Source of the DNA: Symsagittifera roscoffensis
Lineage: Eukaryota > Xenacoelomorpha > Acoela > Convolutidae
Direction: 5' to 3'
Length of the DNA stretch: 29,762 nucleotides
Assembly (NCBI RefSeq): GCF_963678635.1
Contig: NC_087064.1
Location: 2,729,926 to 2,759,687, forward strand
Of the stretch, positions 19,261 to 27,810 are shown one piece after another. Position 1 is the stretch's first letter. Each line of letters begins with the position of its first letter. The translations under genes and the position numbers were made by a program. The notes under the pieces were generated by a model. The model ran no database searches, was not told the DNA's origin, and saw nothing but the letters and a program-made list of their open reading frames with translations.

Positions 19261-21094
19261 TGACAGCTGGATTGGCTAGCATTGCTACTTAATATTCCGA
19301 CTTTCGAAAAAAAATGAGGAATACAAACGCTTGGGTTTTTATTCAAATCTCTGGATCTTCATGAGCCGAGCAAGTTGTGCACAGCACTTTAATAACTTGT
19401 TTATACAGTCTCTCTGAAACGAGTATATCGAGACTGCTCGTTTTATATTTTGCTGCTGGAAGTGTAACGCGAAAATTGGCTCTTTTCTCTTATCTACTTA
19501 CCTCGCATCGATTTTGTAGTGTAACGATTTATCCTGTGCTCCTAAATGGCTACCAATTGAATTGAGACCAGCTAATTGCTTATAATAATTACCTGTATAT
19601 CATATTACACAGCATTAAATTCATAATTTTGCTAATTTTATAAATACTACGATTCGTTTTAGCCCAGTTAAATGGCATCGGAACATTTAGGATTTTTCCT
19701 GGATACGATAAGTCTCAATTTTTTCTCCGAACGTTTACTGTATTGGAGCTCATTTGAAGAAAGAGTCCTTCTGCATATAAAGTGTTTACTAACACTCCTT
19801 TAGTGAAGAGCAATGTTCCGGTTTTTGGAGGATTTATGGAATATATTTGCTCGGGGTGTTTTTTTTTCACAGTTCAGATGAATTTTACAATTAAAACTGA
19901 AACTTACCGAGAATTTTGGGGTATTCAAGCAATCTTGCATGCGACTAGCATAAATGTGGTGGGAAGTTCTCGATTGATTGTTGTTTGTTTCAGTGCGCGA
20001 GTTTTTTAGGCGAATTATCCAGCGCACAAAATCGTTCCGAACTGAAATGAGGCAAACTAATTGTTCATATCAGTTCGACTCGAACTGTAGCACTTTATTT
20101 TTGATATTCGTTGTCCAAGTTTCATAATCAATCAAAATTATGTGAAACCAAAAAATTGTTCGAGACCAGCTAAAAAGCAACTTTAAGGGTTTTATCATAC
20201 GAGCAGTCTAGTTTTTACATACAGGTTTAACTTTGCGATTGCTACGGAAAAATGGAATTCCGTAGTTTAGTTTTGGGTTATTTGCGAAAAAGATCACAGG
20301 TATTTTTTTTTTATTTTTTGAGCTTCCGTCAACAATGTCTTCTTTCAGAAAGTATTAAAACTATTACGATAGCGTTAAAAACATATAACAAACTCCGCAC
20401 TCACTTTCAAAGTCGGAATAGTAACCCATAAGTGAGTGCGGAAAATATATGCTTAGGATAAATTTTTTACTCAACCAATTTTCGACTTTTTAAATTAATA
20501 TTTTTGACGTTTGATGTTTTTCAATACTTCTTGACGGAGATTCAAATGTAAAAAAAATTGCCAATACACTTTTTTAGGCAAAAGATGTAAAAATTCACAA
20601 ATAACAGTTTTTATAAAACATTGAAACTTTTCTCTCTTTTCGAATAATTGAGACCGTTGCTTAAACAAAACGTTTGTGATTGACGATAGAGGGCAGTCCA
20701 AACATTCAAAATCTTTTTCTTGTTATATGAGTAGTCTTGTTTTTAAATAACTGTTTTTTTAGCGAGCAACCTACGTAGTTTGAGAGAAAATTTTGTACGA
20801 TATAGATTTTCATGAACGCGAGATTCTAAAGTTCCCGCAACGCAACATCAGTTGGAGTTCATTTCAATTCAAATAAAGTCTAAACAGCCTCAATTTAAAA
20901 AAAGCTGAACAAATTAATATTTAGAAATCTTTTAGGATTTACATTTCAACGGAGACTAACGTTTGCTGAAATTAAGCTTCAAAAATAATATCCACTTTTG
21001 AATTGACAAAAAGCGTTTTGGATACATTACTTCTTTTTATTCGTATTCTTTTAAGATTTTTTTGCCTGCCAATGCTGGATTCTGATTAGCATGG
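19261..21094. other. Gene-free stretch with one Gypsy scrap
   Basis: No gene is supported. Minus-strand 19890 to 19800 reads CEKKTPRANIFHKSSK and aligns with CLRKKNPPRAQIFRYF at 1775-1705, so it is a small RNase H-region scrap. The rest is AT-rich and unassigned apart from the hairpin at 20394-20442. Confidence 0.5.
20394..20442. repeat. 13 bp perfect inverted repeat, 23 nt loop
   Basis: The arms TCCGCACTCACTT (20394-20406) and AAGTGAGTGCGGA (20430-20442) are exact reverse complements. The arms are GC-richer than the surroundings. Confidence 0.8.
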
Positions 21095-21175
21095 GTGTCA
21101 CCAAGTGAGTAAAATTTGCATAGTGCACGGGTTCTTGATATGGCGTTGATTAACAACTTGTTTGAAGAACTCTTT
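21095..21175 (-). pseudogene. Helicase motif VI relic, paralogue of the NERD-helicase
   Basis: The minus-strand translation reads KLLINAISRTRALCK, matching FLYNAVSRTRVLCR (residues 937-950) of the protein at 22127-25216. At nucleotide level CACGGGTTCTTGATATGGCGTTGAT aligns with CACGGGTTCTTGATACTGCGTTATA. It is about 1 kb downstream of the intact gene in the same orientation. Sequence at 21150-21371 may continue it but is too decayed to align by eye. Confidence 0.65.
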
Positions 21176-22016
21176 TAAAAGATTTAATGTCATTTAGAGC
21201 GCTCCTGAAAAATTCTAGATAAATAATAGTTTCTTTTACAACAGTATCTAGTTTTTTAAATTTTTTTACGAGGCTAAACTGTGTACTGAGTGAATTGTAA
21301 AGGGATTTCGCAACAAGGACGGTCCCCTTGTTTTTCTTTTGTTCTTTCAATTTCTTTGATCGTTGCGACAAAATTTGATCATGTTTAAAGATTTATCTCT
21401 GGAATCCAGAAATTACATACACAAAAATGTGCGCCTATCCAAAGCACAGCTTGGCCTCGTACTGTTAGTTTTTTGGTTTTTATGAATTTTTTGTCAGAAC
21501 AAAAAAAAGAGCAGTCTGATATTCAAAGCTTTCAGCTTTTTGATTTGTGTCTTGCAATTTTTTTGACGAATTTTAGTTAATATTGACATAAATAATTGGT
21601 GTACATCGTGAACTAGAAGATGACGGAGAAATACTTCAGATTGGATATTAATTGAAATGCTCATTTTGACCAGTCAATTATTTCACATTATGCTGATTCA
21701 GTTTTTCGTGACTCGTCATTAACTGTGTTGATACTGATTATTTTTTCTATAGTAAACCAAACTTTAGTACACTTTTGAATTAATTGACCTGGAATTGAAA
21801 ACAAAAACAGGAGAGGGTGCAAGGTGTTTGGATATGGATGCAAATTTGATTCACGATGATTTTAAACTCACTATAAAAACAATTTCAATTGAAGAAGTTA
21901 AATTCAATATATTTAGTTGCTAAAAATAACTCTAATTTATTTAGTTCTAACAATAACTCTAACAACTTTATACCAATTTAAATTACTATTAACATCAAGT
22001 ACTGAATTTAAGGATC

Positions 22017-22022
22017 TTTATT
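22017..22022 (-). terminator. Candidate poly(A) signal of the NERD-helicase gene
   Basis: AATAAA on the minus strand lies about 105 bp past the stop codon at 22127, at a plausible distance for 3' end formation. Confidence 0.5.
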
Positions 22023-22126
22023 ACGCCAAAGGTTTTAAATTTGATGAAAATAGTCTTTCATATTGAAATCAATTTTAATAACTACCTGAAGATAAACAAA
22101 AAACTTATCAGAAAAACTTGTTCTAT

Positions 22127-25100
22127 TCATTCGTTTTCTGTTATGGAGTTTTTTGGCTGGTCAAAACCGTCTTTAATCCTGATTCTAGCTTCTGGGAATA
22201 AATTTCGCAACTCTTCTTCACTGGCAACTTGTTCAGAACGGCTGCGAACCAGTACGTGAATTCTGCAAAGTACACGGGTTCTTGATACTGCGTTATATAA
22301 AAATTGTGGTAGAGATTTGTCCTGTTCACTGAGTGTTTCACACTCGCATCTGTCTAGATATCGGACAATGTTGGCCAGATTATTATATAATACGTTGAGT
22401 TCATTTGGGTAGGGTTCATTTGTTTCTGCGTCAAAATTATAGAAACTGGTTGCCTCGTCTTTCAGACATTTTAGTTCCGCAATTGTGTGTGTCAATTTGT
22501 TTCTAATATGAGCATAGAAGTCGTAACAAAATTCGATTTTGGAAAATGAAGGAATTGATGACCAAATACGCAATTGGTCTAAGATGATCAAAAGTCCTTT
22601 ATACGCCATTTTAACTATTTCATCTAAGATTGATTCCATATTTTTGTCAAATCTACCCAACTGATAAATCTGTAGTCGTAGTTTTTTCAGAAAAAAGCTT
22701 AATTTTTTCATCCGATCCTCAAGCCTGCTGCCATCTGAATAGCCTGAATAGCGTGTAGGAGAATCCAACGGGAAGTCGAATTCAGAATTCATCAAATAGT
22801 TCCTCATACAATTTATACTTTCTCTAATCTCATCCATCAATTTGCATGACTCCAATAGTTTTGATTTTAATTCATAAAAATTTGAATCCCTCTGAATCCT
22901 CTCAACGGAATTGTTCATATAATTCTTCTCGGGAGAATTTGACATTGGTTCATCCGCAGTCTTCTGCGAAATTTGCTTTTTTGTGTTATTTTCTTCTGTC
23001 GTCAGATGTAATTCATGTGAACTCGAGGAAAACAAGCTTTTCGGTTGTTTCATTGGAGTAAATATTTCCAGTGGTGTCAATATTTCCTGCTCTATTTTTT
23101 TCGTGCACTTATCCATATCATGCGTCCAAGTCTTCATTTCATTTGATATTCTAACACTTGCACTTGTCCAACTTTCCATTTTTTCTCTCAATGAAATTCG
23201 ATTCTCCAAGAATTCGAGACAATCTTTTACTCTAGTAAAAAATGGTTCTTGCAAAACTGATGATGCTTTTTCAAGTTCCATTTTCGATCTTTCAAGTTTT
23301 GCTAATAACAGTGCCAACTGTGGAAATTCTGGCGATTTTATCCGATAATTTGTATACGGCAAAACTATGTGACACTCGGTAAATTCTGTAGATGATATTT
23401 CAAAGAGCTTTCCATTACTGGCGACTGAAAAAACAGCTGATGGGTACTTTTCAGCATAATTCTTGCATATTCCTTCGCCGATGAATTCATTCTTGTAAAG
23501 AATGCAAGCTGTAGAGTTCTGTTCGTCTTGTGTTCCTGTGAAAATTTCGGGAAACAAGTATCCTTCCAAAAAACGTTCTACACTTTCAGCATCGTCTTTA
23601 GCTTTGAGATGAAATTGAATGAGCAACTGAGGCCCATGGATAAAGTGTCCATGAGAAAGAGGTACCAAAATGTCTCGAAAACACTCTGTATCTTCTTGGT
23701 AAACTGATGACAGAGCCATGAGGTGTGATACAATATTGTGAGTGTTTCGGTATGTTTTTCTCAGCCAAGTTATATTGTAATTTTTCAGAAAATTGAGAAT
23801 GGATTTGAAATGCTCCACGAATGGCCCGTCTATGTCCGTTAGCTCGCTCTGGCCCAGATCAATTCCTACGCCATTTACAGGTACACCCATTGCAAAAAGT
23901 AGAATCTCAGATGGGGATGCACGAAAATTCACAATGTTTTGTAAATCGTCTACAAACAGATAATCATTTGGGCTTATGATTCTACCAATATAAAAAAAGG
24001 GTCGCCGGTGAATAATTTCCACTTGCGTGTTTCCACTTGCGTGTTTATTTTGACGATAAAGGTGCTCAACTTCATCTACCTTGATGCCAGCTCTTCTGAA
24101 AATATCGCTAAACTTGATCAGTTTCATTTCATTCGCAACCAAAAACACAATTCTCGATTGAGGTTCACTTAGTGCCAGTCGAATCATTCTCGCTATTAAA
24201 ACCAAAGTTTTTCCAGAACCACTAGGGCCAGCTATGACCAAACGCTTGCGTTCATCATTATAAGCGTTCCATTGCTCAGTTGTAATATACTTCAGCCGCA
24301 AACAATCCTGGAAAATATTGATTCCTTCAACAAGGGGTAGCTCACTGGTTCTCAACACATTTGGATTGGCTAAACGTTTTTCGGTTCGAAAAGTAATCTC
24401 GCTGTCTCGCAGTTTTCTGTCAATTTCACGTACACACTCGCTCAGGCTTAATTTGCTTTCGTCTACTGTTCGACGATCGCCTTTTTTTCCAGCGGCAAAC
24501 AACCGAAGCAGCGCACATTGAATACGTTCATTGTCGCCGCAATTTTTTTTCTGAGGAGACTTGCATTTGATTTCATGATCCCAAAACTCATTGAGATCTT
24601 CTAATATGTCCTTGTTGATGATTAAAAAGTTTTCCTGTCCCGTTTTCCCTTCACAGTCGTTACAGTTTGGAAGATCAAAAAGGGAAGATAGTCCTTCTTG
24701 ACTCAAATTAGGAAACGCTACTATTTGGAATATATCAACTGAGGACAATTCACTTGCTGTTTTACTTTTTTCTGCTATTCCTGCAAGAAGCTTCTCGGCT
24801 TTCTCAAATTGCGTTTGCGATTTCATGATTGAGGATTGTATTGAGCATTTTTGGCATTGTTGAGCATTTTTTTGATGAGTTACAGGAGCTTCGGTCTGCT
24901 TTGAAGGGTTCTTTACCTCAACGAAGGCAATGTAGTTTGGACCTATGACTATGAAATCATGTTCGCCTTCAGTTTTATTCACTTCACTTTTCTTGCAACT
25001 GGGTTGTGTTTGCTTTGAGCTGCACATTTTTGGGTCATGATTGCAATCCCACATTCTGAACTGGTTATGATTGTATTCTAAGCCATGCAGCACTGTGATT

Positions 25101-25216
25101 GGTTCGTCCAATTTTTCGAGAGCGCGGTAAACTTTAACTTCAGCTTCATAATCTTCCTGTAACCTCCGGTCGTCAGCAATCTTTGGATCAGAGACTGCAT
25201 CGCACTCTTGAATAAT
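22127..25216 (-). CDS. NERD nuclease-like / SF1 helicase protein, 5' end incomplete
   Basis: The uninterrupted frame gives about 1030 residues. Numbering is from the Leu codon at 25109-25111. The NERD region has AEVKVYRALEKL just upstream of residue 1, then EHD (50-52) and EVK (65-67), which fits an intact PD-(D/E)xK core. SF1 (UvrD-like) motifs are GPSGSGKT (295-302), RIVFLVAN (320-327), YLFVDDLQN (384-392), GIDLGQSE (416-423), WLRKTYRN (449-456), a motif V-like STEFTECHIVL (574-584) and LYNAVSRTR (938-946). Motifs V and VI are separated by about 350 residues, Lys/Glu-rich and probably coiled coil. No in-frame ATG precedes residue 20, and the frame closes at TAG 25217-25219, so the start is in another exon or frame. 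The likely role is nucleic-acid unwinding coupled to cleavage. The substrate is unknown. There is no intron within 3 kb. Confidence 0.8.
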   Translation of the reverse strand: MIQECDAVSDPKIADDRRLQEDYEAEVKVYRALEKLDEPITVLHGLEYNHNQFRMWDCNHDPKMCSSKQTQPSCKKSEVNKTEGEHDFIVIGPNYIAFVEVKNPSKQTEAPVTHQKNAQQCQKCSIQSSIMKSQTQFEKAEKLLAGIAEKSKTASELSSVDIFQIVAFPNLSQEGLSSLFDLPNCNDCEGKTGQENFLIINKDILEDLNEFWDHEIKCKSPQKKNCGDNERIQCALLRLFAAGKKGDRRTVDESKLSLSECVREIDRKLRDSEITFRTEKRLANPNVLRTSELPLVEGINIFQDCLRLKYITTEQWNAYNDERKRLVIAGPSGSGKTLVLIARMIRLALSEPQSRIVFLVANEMKLIKFSDIFRRAGIKVDEVEHLYRQNKHASGNTQVEIIHRRPFFYIGRIISPNDYLFVDDLQNIVNFRASPSEILLFAMGVPVNGVGIDLGQSELTDIDGPFVEHFKSILNFLKNYNITWLRKTYRNTHNIVSHLMALSSVYQEDTECFRDILVPLSHGHFIHGPQLLIQFHLKAKDDAESVERFLEGYLFPEIFTGTQDEQNSTACILYKNEFIGEGICKNYAEKYPSAVFSVASNGKLFEISSTEFTECHIVLPYTNYRIKSPEFPQLALLLAKLERSKMELEKASSVLQEPFFTRVKDCLEFLENRISLREKMESWTSASVRISNEMKTWTHDMDKCTKKIEQEILTPLEIFTPMKQPKSLFSSSSHELHLTTEENNTKKQISQKTADEPMSNSPEKNYMNNSVERIQRDSNFYELKSKLLESCKLMDEIRESINCMRNYLMNSEFDFPLDSPTRYSGYSDGSRLEDRMKKLSFFLKKLRLQIYQLGRFDKNMESILDEIVKMAYKGLLIILDQLRIWSSIPSFSKIEFCYDFYAHIRNKLTHTIAELKCLKDEATSFYNFDAETNEPYPNELNVLYNNLANIVRYLDRCECETLSEQDKSLPQFLYNAVSRTRVLCRIHVLVRSRSEQVASEEELRNLFPEARIRIKDGFDQPKNSITENE

Positions 25217-25305
25217 CTATTCAACCTGCCCCCCTCTTTGTGTTTCAATACTTCATAAAAGTACAAGAATTCGTTCCGACCGGGCTGTTGTTTAAATAGA
25301 GAAAA
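25207..25305 (-). pseudogene. Out-of-frame N-terminal extension of the NERD-helicase
   Basis: The adjacent frame (open from 25305) reads NEFLYFYEVLKHKEGGRLNR, then LF, directly before the main frame resumes with ECDAVSDPKIADDRR. The joined sense is continuous if one base is missing near 25208-25217. A possible splice acceptor (pyrimidine tract then AACAACAG, exon from 25284) lies just upstream. So this could be the true start of the big exon, with a one-base frameshift in the allele or a sequence error. Confidence 0.5.
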
Positions 25306-25789
25306 CTAAACGTGAGAACTTGAAAAGCAGTGAGCAAAATTGATTTAGAAAAAAAGGCGAAAACCAGAATCTCTAAAAATACATCATATTTCACAAATTT
25401 GAGTGAAAATTCATACTTTTGTGTTTCTAAGCTTTATATTGTTAGTAATGTAAGTTATAGAAAAGTTTCTAAGATTCCTGTTTGTTGAAAACAGGTATTA
25501 TGAAAATGCAGGGAGTCGGGTTTTTAATATTAATTTGTTATTTTATTTTGTTTGCGACTCTTTGGAATTTTTTTTATTTTTTCAAAAATATAGCTTTTCT
25601 CAAAAACTACTAAAAAAATAGTACCAATAGGAAAAAAATTTTTTTCCAAAAAATAGTACCAATGGGAATTCCACCTACTACCCCGTGTGCCAGTATAATA
25701 CCCTAGTCTCTTTCTACCGTAACTCACTTTCTACAGTAAAGTGTGTGGGGTAAATTTTTGATGCATATTTTTGGACTTTTTCAATTTGT
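25306..25789. other. Gene-free AT-rich stretch
   Basis: It holds only low-complexity A/T runs and a twice-repeated AAAATAGTACCAAT(A/G)GGAA word near 25615 and 25652. No coding or RNA feature was seen. Confidence 0.5.
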
Positions 25790-26690
25790 CAATTCAATGG
25801 GTAGAACGGGGTGTTGGAAGCTCACCTGCTCACCAAATTTTTGCTTTTTTGGCCGTCTTGTGAAACTTTTTGACGTTTCTTTAAAACTAGCCTCCCAAAT
25901 CTGGGATTTTGCTTCAATGTAGGGGCGGATCTAAGATTTTCTCGAGAGGGGGGGGATTTCGAAAATTTTGTCGACCTTTTTTTTAGGTCGACCGAATTGA
26001 TTTTTGAGCTCTCCCTAAGCATAGTTTAGTCCCTTTTTTGGCAACATTTTTTGCGCCGCAGGCAAAAATTTGAAAAAAAAAACAGTCCAAAAAAGGCGTT
26101 TTTAGGCACTTTTTGTAAAATTTTGACCAAAAAATTGCGTTTTCTCGGCGCGCGCTCCCCCCCTCAAAACAGAATATATTGGCGCCAAAGGCGCCTTTAG
26201 AAAAATTTTAGGGTCGTTAGGCCAAAAATGGATTTCTTAAAAAGTACCAGAGGGGGACCCTTTGGGTCGGCAGGGGGTCGAATCCCTGAGGAGTGGGGGC
26301 GTACGCCCCCCTCGCCCCCCCTAAATCCGCCCCTGCTTCAATATGTACAACAGTTTGTGGGAAACCCCCTTGCCCCTTGCATAAAGAGTTGTCACCAAAC
26401 ATTAAAACAAACATTTATGATCTTCGGAAAAGTCGAATTATCGATTTTTTGACCATTTCTTGAAACTTTTTGACTTTTCTCGGAAACTACCCTCCCAAAT
26501 CTGAGCTTTTGGTTTCAATGAGTAGATCGGGTTATGATAAACTACCCTGCATAAGCGGTTACGCCCAATTTTTTTTCCGCAAAAGTTTATGGTTCTCGGA
26601 AAAGTCATGCTTTTTTGCTGTAGATTTTTTTATGGTTTCAAGCATTGTTGAACATTTTTTTGGCAAAGCCGAAGGCAATGTTTCAGTGTA
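25790..26690. repeat. Tandem repeats, units about 120-177 bp, interrupted by a MITE
   Basis: Units begin near 25794, 25914/26344 and 26514. The shared text is TTGTGAAACTTTTTGACGTTTCT with CCTCCCAAATCTGGGATTTTGCTTCAAT against TTGAAACTTTTTGACTTTTCT with CCTCCCAAATCTGAGCTTTTGGTTTCAAT. Also TTCGGAAAAGTC at 26418 recurs as CTCGGAAAAGTC at 26594. The first unit lacks an internal stretch of about 55 bp. Unit two is split by the insertion at 25920-26335. Confidence 0.65.
25920..26335. mobile_element. hAT-like MITE, 416 bp, with 8 bp target duplication
   Basis: The termini are (T)AGGGGCGGATCTA on the left and the reverse complement of CAGGGGCGGATTTA on the right. It is flanked by CTTCAATG (25912-25919) and CTTCAATA (26336-26343), a 7/8 match. 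The CAGGGGCGGA-type terminus and 8 bp duplication fit the hAT superfamily. The interior is GC-richer than its surroundings, carries runs of G and C, and has no transposase frame, so it is non-autonomous. Confidence 0.75.
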
Positions 26691-27422
26691 TCAAACTTTG
26701 AAAATTTGAGATAAACCTTTTTTTGTATCAACTTCTCCATATAATGTTTTGGCGTATTTTTGTCTAGAAAACAAAACAAACAACTTCATTATCATCTCTG
26801 GTGATCTGGGCAATAACCGCAAAAAAAACTTTTTATTAGTTTCAAAGAGATGGCTCGTATCAGCCCGAATCCCGAACATTAAAACGGGTTTTCAAGGTTC
26901 AAGGAGTTTTGTTTGCTTCAAAAATTAAAAAATAGAAAAATAAATTTTCATAAAAAGTTGGAAAGTAAAAAGTGATGGAAAGTAAAAAGTGATATCTTTA
27001 ATAAATTTATCATATTCAAAACTTTTAAATGAACCCATTAGCATGAATTAGCTCAATTTGAAACAGTTTCTAAACGAATTGGAACTCCGCTTACACTTTA
27101 AAAGCCCAGAGTTTGTTATTGCGCGTTGATTATCCTAAAATTGGCAATTTTTAAACCCCCCGTAAAATAATAAAAAATATCAAAAGTATCAAATCTCATT
27201 AATTGAGCTCAGGCAGCAATCCATTTCGGATTATTTAATCAAAACCCCGTCAAAATTGCTAGTTTTAATATGGACAATTTATCTGGAGAAAAAGAACACT
27301 AGCCCAATCTCAAACTTTCTAACGTTTTCTTCGAAGGCGAAACAACGTTTTGAGGAGTTAAACTATGAAAAACTTTAAGAACATCTCCAGAAAAACCTTT
27401 TTGAGAGTTCTGAGGGAAGTTG
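26691..27422. other. Probable 3' UTR / intergenic stretch
   Basis: No gene is supported. A perfect 17 bp direct duplication of GGAAAGTAAAAAGTGAT occupies 26960-26993. The part next to 27422 is probably the 3' UTR of the minus-strand gene at 27423. An ATTAAA-type signal (plus TTTAAT near 27234) is the only candidate poly(A) signal noticed. Confidence 0.4.
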
Positions 27423-27593
27423 TTAAATAGATCCTTCGTAAGCGTCGATTCTTTGCTGAGAAGGAGCGGGAGGAAACATCAGAGGCTTGTCTTTTCCTCT
27501 GCAGTATTTTTCAAACAACTGTTGACCTTCATCTAAGAAAACATCTGTAGCTTTCTTTTGATCTGTCATGGCGGTGTTACTTTCTGCTTTAAG
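27423..27593 (-). CDS. Terminal coding exon of an unidentified gene (57 codons incl. stop)
   Basis: On the minus strand a good acceptor, CTATTTTTGTTTCAG (27594-27608), precedes an open stretch of 56 codons ending in TAA at 27423-27425. The protein includes TDQKKATDVFLDEGQQLFEK, then YCRGKDKPLMFPPAPSQQRI and DAYEGSI. It is a soluble, charged tail with one Cys and a Pro-rich segment. The composition and codon choice look coding in a very AT-rich background. The exon is too short for the open-frame scan, and the upstream exons lie beyond the right edge. The reading phase is inferred from openness. An internal ATG (ninth codon) could be a start, but the acceptor argues for a spliced exon. I do not recognise the protein. 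Confidence 0.65.
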   Translation of the reverse strand, partial: LKAESNTAMTDQKKATDVFLDEGQQLFEKYCRGKDKPLMFPPAPSQQRIDAYEGSI

Positions 27594-27810
27594 CTGAAAC
27601 AAAAATAGAATTTATGCAAAAATTGCTAATCGCTACTGGTCTTAAACCAACAGCATAGAAATCAACATTTTAAACTCGAATGTAGAGCAAAATGAACACC
27701 TGATGGGCAGGGTTACCATTTGGTCGCCGAAAAAGTAGTGACTTAATCAAAATCTACAAAAATCATCTCAAAAAGAACAAAAAACAAGTTCCCAAAGATC
27801 TAAAAAGACC

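Noticed and set aside
22983-23348. 121-residue plus-strand frame
   Set aside because: It is the antisense shadow of the NERD-helicase coding frame, which has clear motifs.
26217-26452. Open frames with Gly/Pro-rich text inside the MITE
   Set aside because: They come from the GC-rich terminal parts of the hAT-like MITE and are not genes.
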